DNA from: Trissonchulus latispiculum
Lineage: Eukaryota; Nematoda; Enoplea; Enoplida; Ironidae
Direction of reading: 5' to 3'
Assembly: GCA_030248195.1 (NCBI GenBank)
Contig: JASAND010012522.1
Span: forward strand, 1-64,000
DNA: 64,000 nt
The notes beneath the pieces are model-generated. The model ran no database searches. It had not been told where the DNA came from and saw only the letters and a list, made by a program, of their open reading frames with translations. The translations under genes were made by a program, and so were the position numbers. Position 1 is the first letter of the stretch. The number at the start of each line of letters is the position of its first letter. Positions 55,101 through 64,000 of this stretch are shown here, piece by piece.

Positions 55101-58100
55101 GCACAGCTGAATCAGATCCACGGCGAACAGCGCATCACTCTCCGCGGCGTCCGCAGAGCCCGCCCGGCCACCGGGCCCCGACGACTCCGCCGCAGTGGCA
55201 CCCGCACCAGTAGCCGCAGAAGGACGCTCAAAGTGTTTCCAGGTCTTCAGTTTGTACAGAACCTACACAACAGGCAGAAAAAAGAAAGAAAGACAAAATA
55301 CAGGAAAAACAGGAAAAGAAAGGATTTTTCCGGTTTCTTGCCCAAAAAAACCGGAAAAATCTAGATTCTGGGGGAGGGTGGGGGACCCCTCTGGGGGGTT
55401 ACCTCCAGGTCCGGGGGGGGGGGTGAAAACCCCAAGCACATACGAGTCCAACTATTTAAGTAAATGAATTATACACATAATAGAAGATAAACAGATATCA
55501 GCAGTAGCTAATTAATTCAGTGGCATAAGATATGGTTGCTACATTTCCTTAAAAATTAAATTCCAGTAATGACTAATTGATTCAATCATTATGAACATAA
55601 CCAAATCAGTTGACATGCTAAAACAGTATGCAGCAACCAGCAGCATTTTTCAGCCGTTTTTGTCGAGCAAACACGGGGCAAACTAGCCCCCCCGTCACTT
55701 TTTCAACAAAAAATAAAAAATACCTGCAACGACAGACCAGAACCGTCCCAGAACTTCACTGAACCATCTTCATGGCTGAAAAAACAAACAACAAAAAAGA
55801 AAGTATTAATAAACATAAAAAATATATTTATCAAAATCCAGAAAAACTAAAATTTAATTAATATATACACGTCAACAGCAATGAAGTACAGCGCCCACCC
55901 AGTGATAATAATCTCTGGATAACTGAAAGCGCTTGTAATGGATTCGCCACCAGTGATTGGCCAATTCTAAAAAAACAACAAAAACAAACACCTAAACAAT
56001 ATAATAAGAAATAAAAAACAGTCAAATCAATTGACTGGAGTCGTAAGCAGTCAGCAGCTGTGCAGAAAAATTATACAAGAAATAAAAATGCTCCTCTGGA
56101 GCATGAAAAAGTAATATGGGTGATGGTGAGGTTACAAAATCAAGAGAGGACTAGTCTTTAAAATGCTTAATATGGGGCTAGGTTAAAAAATAGAAGAGGA
56201 CTAGGTTGTGAGCGAATTAATATGGGCACAGCTTCGCCGAACAACCCATATTCGCGGTTTGTAAATGTAAATTATTATGCATATCCACGATAGATTTGGT
56301 TTATAGTTCATAAATAACCTACAGCTACGGTACAGTATGTGCTCGAGCTTTATTCGAACTTGTATTTTAGCAAACGTTTTCTTCGATAAGTGCTTCATAC
56401 TAACCAGCGCATTTTACGTATCCATTTATACGGAAAATTTATATTCAAGAATAATTTAGGACTCTCCCACGATCTTCTATTTCCTCCTGACTTGGACCAA
56501 TAGCTTTAGCATCATATCCTTAGATCTCTCCTAGTAGTAGAGCCTGCGGTAGTTCAACACAACAAAATAATGATAATTTACGTATATATTCCTAGCAGCT
56601 AGTCTAACAGTGCATGCAAACAGCTATATTCGATGAGTATTCAACTGCTTAAATTTTTTATTGACTGACATTGATAGCTCTAAGCTAAGACGAAACGTGA
56701 AATCCCGCGAATATGGGTTGTTCGGCGAAGCTGTGCCCATATTAATTCGCTCACAACCTAGTCCTCTTCTATTTTTTAACCTAGCCCCATATTAAGCCGA
56801 AAAACGCTGTTTTAGTGGGTTTGACCCTGGGCTTATTCTAGTGGGGGGGGGGGTGGGGGGCGCCCCCAATAAACACCCTTCCCCCCCCCAAAAATCGTTC
56901 CCCCCCCCAAAAATCGCCCCCCCCCCAAAAAATCGCCCCCCCCCAAAAAGTGGGTGCCCCTTTTGGTACCAACTTTTGCCCTGAAAAAATCGCTCAGAAG
57001 GCCAAATTTTCAAAAATTTTCCGGCTTCGCCGGAGATTTTTACTCAATTTTTGCCCTTTTCAACACTAAATCTGCTTATTTTTGCTATGAAAATCAACTT
57101 TTATAGTATATGCCAGAAAATTAGCGCTATTTTTAGCATATTTTTCGAAAAATTTTCGCCCCCCCCCCAAAAATTCCTTGCCCCTCGGACCTTTGGGGGG
57201 GGGCCCCAAGAAGCCCCCCCCAAGAAAAAATCCCTAGAATAAGCCCAGTGACCACTGGTCAATAGGCCCCATAGACCGTAGTGACCACTGGTCACTTCCG
57301 TCGGTTTCGGCGATATGCCCATTGAAACGAGCGTAGTCGATTTACTATACATGCCCCCGACCAAAACGCCGAAAAACGAAGTTGTAGGCCGTTTGAGCAG
57401 TGGTCAATAGGCCCCGTAGGCTGTAGTGACCAGTGGTCACTTCCGTCGGTTTCGGCAATATGCCCATTGGAACGAGCGTAGTCGATTTACTATATATGCC
57501 CCCTACCAAAACGCCGAAAAACGCAGTTTTGGGCCGTTTTACCAGTGGTCAATAGGTCATATAGGCTGAAGTGACCAGTGGTCACTTCCGTCGGTTTCGG
57601 CGATATGCCCATTGAAACGAGCGTAGTCGATTTACTATATGTGCCCCCAACCAAAGCGCCGAAAAACGCCGTTTTAAGGGGTTTGACCACTGGTCAATAG
57701 GGCCATACACCGTAGTGACCACTGGTCACTTCCCTCGATTTCGGCAATATGCTCAATGAAACGAGCGTAGTCGATTTACTATATATGCCACCAACCAAAA
57801 CGCCGAAAACCGCTGTCTAAGGGGGTTTGACCAGTGGTCAGTAGGCCTCCCGAGACCATAGTGACCACTGGTCACTTCCCTCGATTTCGGCAATATGCCC
57901 ATTGAAACGAGCGTAGTCGATTTACTATATGTGCCCCCAACCAAAACGCCGGAAAACGCAGTTTTAAGGGATTTGACCAGTGGTCAGTAGGCCTCCCGAG
58001 ACCATAGTGACCACTGGTCACTTCCCTCGATTTCGGCAATATGCTCAATGAAACGAGCGTAGTCGATTTACCATATATGCCCCGAACCAAAACGCCGAAA

Positions 58101-61100
58101 AATGCTGTTTATAGTGAGTTTTCCCTACTTTGACCCTGGGCGAGGAACCACGAGAGCCATGCTGACCAGTGGTCACTTCGGGCGGTATCGGCAGTATGCT
58201 CATCGTTTTCAGCGACCCCGATTTACTATATATGGGGACCACCCCGAGGCCAAAAAACGCCATTTTTAGTGACTTTTAGGCCATTTCTAGAAAAGTAAAA
58301 ACTCCGCCCAAACAGGCCGAAAAATGCAAAGTTTGGGCCCATCTCCTGAAAGCTACAGAGCGAAATTAAAAAATCCCCCTCGTTACTTTGTGCGCATAGT
58401 CCGAAATATTCAAATAAAACCAGTTGAACCAGATGAACCAGGCGAGATACGGTGTCGGCACTATGCTCACCGTGTTCAGCGACCCCGATTTACTATATAT
58501 GGGTACCACCCCGAGGCCTAAAAACGCTGTTTTTGCCCGTTTTTAGACTATTTTCAAATTTTCGGACTTCAAAGTAACACCACCAGTGAATTCCCCATGC
58601 CCAATAACCTTTGTATGCCAAATTTCAGCCATCTAGCCATCTTCAGTTGCTTGAACCAGGAACTGGTTCAACTTTGAACCAGTTGAACCAGATCTGGCCA
58701 GGCATGGGTCGGATCACCAAAGTAACACCACCAGTGAATTCCCCATGCCCAATAACCTTTGTATGCAAAATTTCAGCCTTCCAGCTATCTCCAGTAGCTT
58801 GAACCAGGAACTGGTTCAACTTTGAACCAGTTGAACCAGATGAACCAGGCGAGATACGGTGTCGGCACTATGCTCATCGTGTTCAGCGACCCCGATTTAC
58901 TGTATATGGGTACCACCCCGAGGCCGAATAACGCTGTTTTTGCCCGTTTTTAGACTATTTTCAAATTTTCGGACTTAGAAATTTTTCAGCTTGAAGGTGT
59001 CCAAAAACGCTATTTTTTCCATTTTTGACCATCTATAAAAATCGAACCAGATCGAAATTCGGAAAAAAAACATAAACTTGCTAAGTACCTAGATATTCAA
59101 AAAATAGTATAGAAAAATTTTTCCTATGGGCCGTTCGAAAAATCGAGTTAACACAAAATTGGAAAAAATCATGCTGAATACAGAGAAAAAAAACCCCACT
59201 TTCAAACCCGTAAGAGAAAGTCGATTTTTTCAAAGTTCATTTTTTCCGGGCAAGTTTGGTATCATTCGAAAGCTCTTGGCCTGGAGATTTCAAAAATGTA
59301 AATATTAGCTCTTAATTCCTTCCCGTTAATTAGTTATGCCTAATTAGCACTTTTCAAAATCCGCAAAGTGCCATTATAGCTCATATTATGGGGGGCTCTC
59401 CGAGCTCCCCCATGATATGGTATAATATGTATGTCTTACGTAATCTTAGACCTACAGATAAAGAAATATATTGGAAGCCACTGATAATGGCTGTTTGTCG
59501 TCAGAAATTACTTTGTTTGTTTGTTTGTTTGTTCTGCTTGTTTACCAACCTTATCCGAGAATCCTTGTCGTTTCTGTTTGGAGCCGACCTGAAAGAGGGC
59601 CGGGATGAGGTCGGCCGGACAGTCGGCCTGATACATGCAGAAGCTCACTGGAGATTCATGGAGGTCCATCGGATACGGATTCTCAAAACAGGGATACCTG
59701 CAACACCGTACAAAAGGGAACAAATAAACAAATAGACAAACAAACACAAAAATAAATAAGTAAATAAGCGCACAAAAAACATCTCAGTACACCCCCGCCC
59801 CTCCCCCCGAAAAAATAGTAAGTACTGACCCGGGCGTAGTGAGGTCAACAATGACTAGATCATTTCGCAGAAGCACTGCAATGGCGTACGGATCTTGAGC
59901 TTCTAAACAAACACAGAAAGTCAGGATAACTCAGGGTATTTTTTACAGGGGGGGGCGGGGGGGCCCCCCGAAATTGACCTCCCCCCGAAAATGCCTCCCC
60001 CCCCCCGAATTCGCCCCCTCCCGGGATTTTTTGGAGGGCCAAATTTTTGCCAAAAATAGTCAAATTTTCAAAAATTTTCCGGCTTCGCCGGAGTTTTTTT
60101 TTAAAACTAGCCATTTTTAGCTTAAATCCTGGCATTTTTGAGAACTTTTTGCGTTTCACCATGTAAAATATATACGCCAAAAAATACCATTTTTTGGCTC
60201 ATTTTTGCAAAAAAATCTTCCCCCCCCCCGGGCCCGGGCCCCCCCGGGAAGCCCCCCCCCCCGAAAAAATCCCTAAAAAATACCCTGAATAACTATGTAA
60301 TTAAACATATGGCAAGAGAAGGTGAGGCTAAAAAATCATGAAATACCACTAAACGTAAGTAGTTATCCAAAACAGAAGATTTTCGAGACTTTATACAACA
60401 CTACCTGAAGTTAAGGTTGTGATTCCATTTGGGCACATATTGTTGGCTGGCGGCGTAAATCAAGACGAAATTTGACGAAACTTTCCGAAATACGTTCTTT
60501 TAACGTTAAAACATCCTCCGAGCAATCCCGATTCAAAAATTCGAGATTTCCGGTCAGGACGGTTATTTCCAATTTCTGAAAGTTTGGCAGCAGCTATATA
60601 GTTATGACTAGGGTTGGTTTTTTTCCGGAAAAAAAAGATTGCCGGAAAAAAAACCTTTTTTTTCCGGTTTTTTTCCATTTTTTTCCATTTTTTCCTTTTT
60701 TTTCCGGTCACCCCAAAATTCACCAATGTGCTAAAAGTTGTGTTATTTCATGTTTCTGCATGCATAAAAGCCGTTTTCAACATATTTAATAGCCCCACCG
60801 TGTAGTGCGCACTTACACAAGTGGTTACAAAGGTTTCCGTATTGATTACAGGAATTAATTTTTCAGCAGACAATGCTGTAGGATAAACTACAGGTGACTT
60901 CTGTATACCTTGACGGTTCTGCTAGACCAGGTCTGTGGTTTTCGTAGGTAATACACCTCGTAAAGTAAAGAATACCAGACGTTTTAAAAGATTTGGGCTG
61001 AACATTCCATTGTTAGACATGGAATTGTTAACTCTACCTGAGTTACGCAACCATATGCACATTCCATGGCAAAAAATCTTAAATCCCAGAATTAGCTCAA

Positions 61101-63666
61101 CTTCATGGATATTGTCTTATTAGTTCATTAAACAGTGTTTTTGATAGTTTCTTAATGTTCTGATTTCATAAATTAACTTTCAGAACATGTCTCGAATATT
61201 TTTCCATTTTTTTCCAATGCTTCGAAAAAACCCAAACACAATTTGGTCAGAATTTAGCATACCCCACCTACTATGACCCACGGAAAAAGTTGTAAATAGT
61301 GCGAAATCGCAGGAAAAGTTCAGAAAACAACATATTCCGCTGTAAAAATCGTTAAAATAACGTTAGGAATATTTTTCCATTTTTTTCCACCCCATCGGAA
61401 AAAAATGGAAAAAAACGGAAAAAAACCTTTTTTTTCCAGTCCTTTTTTTTCCGCGCCCATCCCTAGTTATGACTATAGTCATTCGAAAGATCTCATTGAG
61501 CTTCATATTTTTGCTTTTTAAGGCAACGTTCTAGCTTTTCTCTACCCTGAGATATAGCCGATTTTCTTGTTTTGGCGTCGAAAACTTGTCATTTTTGCAG
61601 AAATCAAATAATCCATCATTTCTTGAACTATGCAAGCCGTAAAATCAAACTGAGGGCGTCGATCTGAAGGTCTCAAAGGGGCAAATTATCCGATGCACGA
61701 TCGTCTTCCAACAGCTATCCCGTAGGCTGCTATCATAAAAAAATGTAGTTTTTGCAAAAACACGACCAAAGATTGTGGAGCATTCACTCTGCAAACTGAA
61801 GAGCTGCTACTTAACAGATGTGTTCTGCACAAATATGACCAGGGACGTTTTTTTAGTTTCCCCGATTACTGCTTTCTAGCTAAAGTAATCGCTTGACAAA
61901 TCTGGAAAAAGTTGGCAAAATACAGGTTTCGCACACATTTTAGCTTATTTCTCTATAACGAAGAGCGATTTCAAAATAAATAAAAAATCGTCCCCAGCTA
62001 TTTGATGGAGGTCTCGAATGATATAACCGTTGTCTCGTGGACAAATTTACTTGAGTCTGCAAAAAACCTGGAAAATTATAATTCTTCTAAAATGTGTTAA
62101 AAATATTTTAGAAAAGCAAGATTAATTTCATGGTATGCAATAAAGAGAAAAAATGTCAAGCTGCATTTTGATATAAAAATGGCTTCTTAACTCCAAGTAA
62201 TGGATGAGTAATAATGGTGCAAACTTTATGTGACCAAAGGGAATCACCACCTTAAATTGACAACACCTTATTGTGGTTATTTTTCCTGAGGACATGATTT
62301 ATAAAGCGGTTTTTCCCACCAGATTTTCACCAGCACTTATTTGATGGCGTGGATAGGGGACTGGCCTAAAGAGCCTCCCACCCAACCCCCGCCTTTTTGC
62401 AGTACCCTTCCAACCTGAGCCCCCCCCCCAATCGGACTGAGTCATTAAAATCTGACTAGCCCATCAAAATCTACAAAGCAACCACAGTCAGTAACTAACT
62501 AGCTGCCAGCTAGATATATACCATTTCACCCTATGACATAAACAAACTACTACATACGTACGTATATACCTACGCACGTGTATACGTATATACCTCGCTA
62601 AGACTTAGTTTGTGATAATCAGCCACTGCTCACGACAGAAATATTATACAGAAAAAACCTTCCAGCAAAAAAACAAATTCCAAAAAAATCTAGCCTAGCT
62701 AGGCTAACAGTCAGTTTCTTCTTCTTCTTGCAAAAAAAACGGGGGGGGGGGGAGGAAATAAGATAGATCATGCTGCTAGCTTAGCTACGTATAGAATAAA
62801 CGCTGGCCACAGCCCCAGAAATATACTTACCAGAGGGAAAGGAGGAATTGCAAAGGGTTAGAAAGGCCAGTATTTGATGCTCCATTTCCAGGACAGTGGT
62901 GGACTTCCCGCGCAGCACTGTCACACTCCAACTGGGCTCTTCCGCCGGCAGACCCCCACTAAAGACAATCCATTCCTCCCTGAAATAGAAACAAACGTAA
63001 GAAAAAAGAAAATTAAAAACAACAAGAAAACAAAGTCATTCTGCAGGTATCGGTGGAGGAACTACTTGGAGTATCTTTTAGGGGTTTTTTTTGGGAGGAG
63101 GGCTCCTTTCCCCAAGGCGGAAGAGGTTAGTGGTGTTTTTGGCTAAAAAGAACACAACATTTGGGTAAGCAAAAGTTCCGGCAGGCAGCGAACCAATACA
63201 GCGGAAAGGTTAGAACGATAGGCACCAATTGAAGAATGAACATTAGGCCAACAAGAGACAAAATAAGATCTATGTAAAAGATCCTTGGGGTAGCATTAGC
63301 AATGACCCAGCCGATGCTAGCTATCCAAAAATTCATGGTACGATGGATAACAAAGATTAGAGCACCCATTACGGTATGCTGCAGACACAGAGTCATACGT
63401 AAAAGTTAGGTGCTTTCACTCGCTGACCACTCTGCCAGACTAAACTGATATTAGTATTCGCCGGGTGTCGCCAGTGGTGTACCGAAATATATTTGGTAAA
63501 AAAGGATAATCAGGATAATCAAGGTAAAAGTTCCGGCAACAGCGAACCAAACCTTTTGGACATTAAAGACACCCGTGGAGTCCCAGTGAAAGCTCAAAAT
63601 TTCATTGGTAGAGGCGGCTTTGGGAGAAGAGGTGGTTTGGATGGTGACCTTTCCTCGAACATCCCA
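45771..63666 (-). CDS. STXBP5: Tomosyn (syntaxin-binding protein 5) gene, partial
   Basis: Twelve or more exons with matching phases encode a central part of a tomosyn/LLGL-type WD-repeat protein. Tomosyn is a cytosolic and synaptic protein that binds syntaxin and SNAP-25 and restrains vesicle priming. Diagnostic segments are EEWIVFSGGLP, DPYAIAVLLRNDLVIVDL, FENPYPMDLHESP, PEIIITG, HEDGSVKFWDGSG, AESRLLAVAGASGHVIFYRF, PAGYQAEL and LNSAYGL. They lie in the expected order, within roughly residues 220-640 of a usual 1100-1200. After them come two long low-complexity exons in the position of the family's variable linker. The 5' exons are outside the window. Exons for the second propeller half and the C-terminal R-SNARE coil are not found. 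One phase mismatch between 47696 and 46116 implies a missed exon. Confidence 0.88.
46117..47695. other. Tomosyn intron region; G/C hairpin, otherwise nothing seen
   Basis: A short exon may be missed here, because the flanking exons do not join in phase. A G10 run and a C10 run about 50 bp apart at 46552-46612 can pair. Confidence 0.5.
46549..46612. repeat. G-run/C-run inverted pair
   Basis: GGAAGGGGGGGG and CCCCCCCCTTCG face each other across about 45 bp. Confidence 0.7.
47696..48818 (-). CDS. Tomosyn exon, long low-complexity linker
   Basis: Acceptor GTTATAG/CCGCC, donor CCTG/GTAGGA, 1123 nt (374 codons). Rich in Ser, Pro, Gly, Ala and basic residues (for example KCQTAAHRKFSGN, KRRHKSMPKTRK, PPRRRKAKGVP). 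It occupies the place of the family's hypervariable loop but is much longer than in most animals. Confidence 0.78.
50024..50339. mobile_element. hAT-like MITE, 316 bp, perfect 8-bp duplication
   Basis: The ends CAGGGTTGGG and CCCAACCCTG are inverted. CAAGGCTG is duplicated at 50016-50023 and 50340-50347. GGTCTC arrays lie inside both ends. Confidence 0.92.
50650..50877. mobile_element. Right end of a TTAA transposon, left end missing
   Basis: Resembles 37450-37690 throughout (CATTTTCCTACGTTCAACAC; CACCTTTG; ATGAAAATG) and ends in a C-run followed by TTAA at 50878-50881. Confidence 0.75.
51910..52013 (-). CDS. Tomosyn exon, start of variable linker
   Basis: Acceptor TTTCCAG/ATAAC, donor AATGAG/GTTAAT, 104 nt. 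It encodes NCDMKYARSPGNSLEKNP and an acidic/Ser segment. Phase matches both neighbours. Confidence 0.82.
52467..52555 (-). CDS. Tomosyn exon
   Basis: Acceptor GTTGTAG/GCTAG, donor TACA/GTAAGT, 89 nt. It encodes LVYSTEQGLAVIDIVQHLC, then TITTPDLY. Confidence 0.9.
52808..52953 (-). CDS. Tomosyn exon
   Basis: Acceptor TCTTTAG/GACTA, donor GGACT/GTAGGT, 146 nt. It contains RRPAGYQAELICLTPWL and RVLALALNSAYG. Confidence 0.9.
53268..53435 (-). CDS. Tomosyn exon, Gly/Ser-rich linker
   Basis: Acceptor GTTTAG/GTTTT, donor CAGAAG/GTATAT, 168 nt, phase 0 on both sides. It encodes VLDVPMVTTSSGAS, a glycine run, and EGRREQLQRQTSVSS. Confidence 0.82.
53530..53960. repeat. 155-bp tandem repeat, nearly three copies, in a tomosyn intron
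   Basis: The anchor CAGCTCGACGAGCTCTTTC occurs around 53579, 53734 and 53889, exactly 155 bp apart. Each unit contains TTTTCGTGAATTCCCGG. Confidence 0.92.
55011..55262 (-). CDS. Tomosyn exon
   Basis: Acceptor GTGTAG/GTTCT, donor ATTACG/GTTAGC, 252 nt. It encodes VLYKLKTWKHFERP, an Ala/Gly-rich loop, then LIQLCAESRLLAVAGASGHV. Confidence 0.92.
55724..55775 (-). CDS. Tomosyn exon
   Basis: Acceptor TTTTCAG/CCATG, donor TTGCAG/GTATTT, 52 nt, HEDGSVKFWDGSGLSLQ: a WD-repeat strand ending in the FWD motif. Confidence 0.92.
55899..55966 (-). CDS. Tomosyn exon
   Basis: Acceptor TTTTTAG/AATTGG, donor ACTGG/GTGGGC, 68 nt, NWPITGGESITSAFSYPEII. Phase matches the next exon. Confidence 0.9.
56171..56791. 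mobile_element. TTAA-flanked element with about 95-bp inverted arms
   Basis: TTAA at 56167-56170 and 56792-56795. The arms start TATGGGGCTAGG and are near-perfect inverted copies through the CTTCGCCGAACAACCCATAT region. Non-coding core of about 430 bp. Confidence 0.9.
56827..57248. mobile_element. C/G-run element with CCGGC hairpin (family copy 2)
   Basis: The ends CTGGGCTTATTCTAG and CTAGAATAAGCCCAG are inverted. TGACC is duplicated at 56822-56826 and 57249-57253. It contains CCGGCTTCGCCGG. It sits in the first unit of the adjacent 145-bp array, whose other units show the uninterrupted site. Confidence 0.92.
57249..58110. repeat. 145-bp tandem array, six units, with paired TGACC-N3-GGTCA palindromes
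   Basis: The anchor CGATTTACTATA recurs at 57338, 57483, 57628, 57772 and 57918, with a variant at 58064. Each unit has two TGACCACTGGTCA-type palindromes about 40 bp apart. No coding capacity. Confidence 0.93.
58140..58990. repeat. Degenerate tandem and interleaved repeats
   Basis: GTTCAGCGACCCCGATTTAC recurs near 58470 and 58880, with a related copy near 58208. CCAGTGAATTCCCCATGCCC recurs near 58584 and 58730. GAACCAGTTGAACCAGAT also recurs. They look like an older extension of the 145-bp array. Confidence 0.8.
59550..59697 (-). CDS. Tomosyn exon
   Basis: Acceptor GTTGCAG/GTATC, donor ATAAG/GTTGGT, 148 nt. It encodes YPCFENPYPMDLHESPVSF, then CPADLIPALF and QKRQGFSDK, a strongly conserved stretch of the family. 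Confidence 0.92.
59830..59899 (-). CDS. Tomosyn exon
   Basis: Acceptor TTAGAAG/CTCAA, donor CCCGG/GTCAGT, 70 nt. It encodes AQDPYAIAVLLRNDLVIVDL across the splice. Confidence 0.88.
59931..60288. mobile_element. C/G-run element with CCGGC hairpin (family copy 3)
   Basis: The ends TCAGGGTATTTTTTA and TAAAAAATACCCTGA are perfect inverted repeats. ATAAC is duplicated at 59926-59930 and 60289-60293. It contains CCGGCTTCGCCGG and long C/G runs. Confidence 0.9.
60609..61465. mobile_element. hAT-like element, 857 bp, perfect 8-bp duplication
   Basis: The ends TAGGGTTGG and CCATCCCTA are inverted. GTTATGAC is duplicated at 60601-60608 and 61466-61473. Subterminal TTTTTTTCCGG and AAAAAACCTTT arrays are inverted at both ends. 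No transposase. Confidence 0.92.
61466..62830. other. Tomosyn intron, nothing recognised
   Basis: No exon, RNA gene or clear repeat unit was identified. ACGTACGTATATAC-type simple sequence occurs near 62560-62595. Confidence 0.5.
62831..62979 (-). CDS. Tomosyn exon
   Basis: Acceptor TATTTCAG/GGAGG, donor CTCTG/GTAAGT, 149 nt. It encodes EEWIVFSGGLPAEEPSW, then VLRGKSTTVLEMEHQILAFL. Confidence 0.9.
63553..63666 (-). CDS. Tomosyn exon (probable, most 5' in window)
   Basis: Acceptor TTACATTAG/TGGGA. It encodes WDVRGKVTIQTTSSPK, then NEILSFHWDSTG, which fits the segment before the EEWIVFSGG exon. The donor is uncertain: the GTTTGG at 63552 gives 114 nt, while GTGTCT about 14 bases earlier would fit homology better. 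Phase to the next exon is unresolved. Confidence 0.55.
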
Positions 63667-64000
63667 CTAATGTAAAAAATAACCTGAACATTCTGTGCCC
63701 CACATACTAACCTATGTAAACGTATGTTAGGCTTGGTGTCTTTGTACAAACGCCCTTCTTTAGCAACTTGTAAAGAAGTTTTGTAACATGTCTATACACG
63801 TAGGTGCTTAATGTCACGTAAACGTAGCTTATCACCAACACTGGCTTATCCCTAGTGAGGGGGGTTGGGTGGGGGGACACCCCCATACGGCAACCTCCCC
63901 CCCCAAGACAAGTCCCTCATAACCCCAAAAACTGCCAAATTTTACCATTTTTACACTACATTTTCAACCATTAAATTTTCACTATTTTAGCCTAAACACG

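Noticed and set aside
63127..63396. Minus-strand frame with hydrophobic segments resembling a small membrane protein
   Set aside because: Lies in a tomosyn intron, with no ATG context, splice support or recognisable motif. AT-rich sequence often yields such frames.

Overview
The window is from an animal nuclear genome, AT-rich and intron-rich, and dense in small transposable elements. The animal assignment rests on two genes: a tomosyn/STXBP5-type WD-repeat protein and a KMT5A-type SET-domain protein, both split by short GT-AG introns. The species cannot be fixed from the sequence; a non-model invertebrate is my guess. Every supported gene lies on the minus strand.

Layout. 1-3318: no gene seen. 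3319-13140: remnant of a Ty3/gypsy-type retroelement, read right to left. It has a 5'-truncated, frameshifted RT-RNase H piece that stops at the entrance to integrase, followed by five further same-strand ORFs (A to E). ORFs B and C are paralogues. ORF E (about 1300 aa) ends in what I read as a NADAR (YbiA/DUF1768-type) domain, a family known for ADP-ribose/NAD-linked glycosidase chemistry. This is the most unusual system in the window. 13212-13455: 61-bp tandem repeats abutting the truncated RT. 16280-28352: one large multi-exon gene (here gene X) of an uncharacterised invertebrate family. Its tail contains six 120-nt phase-1 exons made by tandem exon duplication, then a Cys/His-rich last exon. 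31959-34770: a KMT5A-like methyltransferase gene with an Ala/Asp/Ser/Thr repeat exon and an altered NHS motif. 34771-45770: gene-free and filled with nested non-autonomous transposons, several with clear target-site duplications. 45771-63666: at least twelve exons of the tomosyn gene. Its 5' end runs off the window, and its 3' half (second propeller half and R-SNARE) is not found.

The repeats fall into recognisable groups: hAT-like elements with perfect 8-bp duplications, TTAA-flanked elements with G-run or long inverted ends, and a small C/G-run family with an internal CCGGCxxCGCCGG hairpin and 5-6-bp duplications. There are also 61-, 145- and 155-bp tandem arrays. Two stretches (about 19.45-20.1 kb and 33.8-34.74 kb) carry clustered small indels that break otherwise good exons and look like poorly polished assembly. 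Exon limits come from reading splice sites and reading-frame phase by eye; no alignment or search was run.
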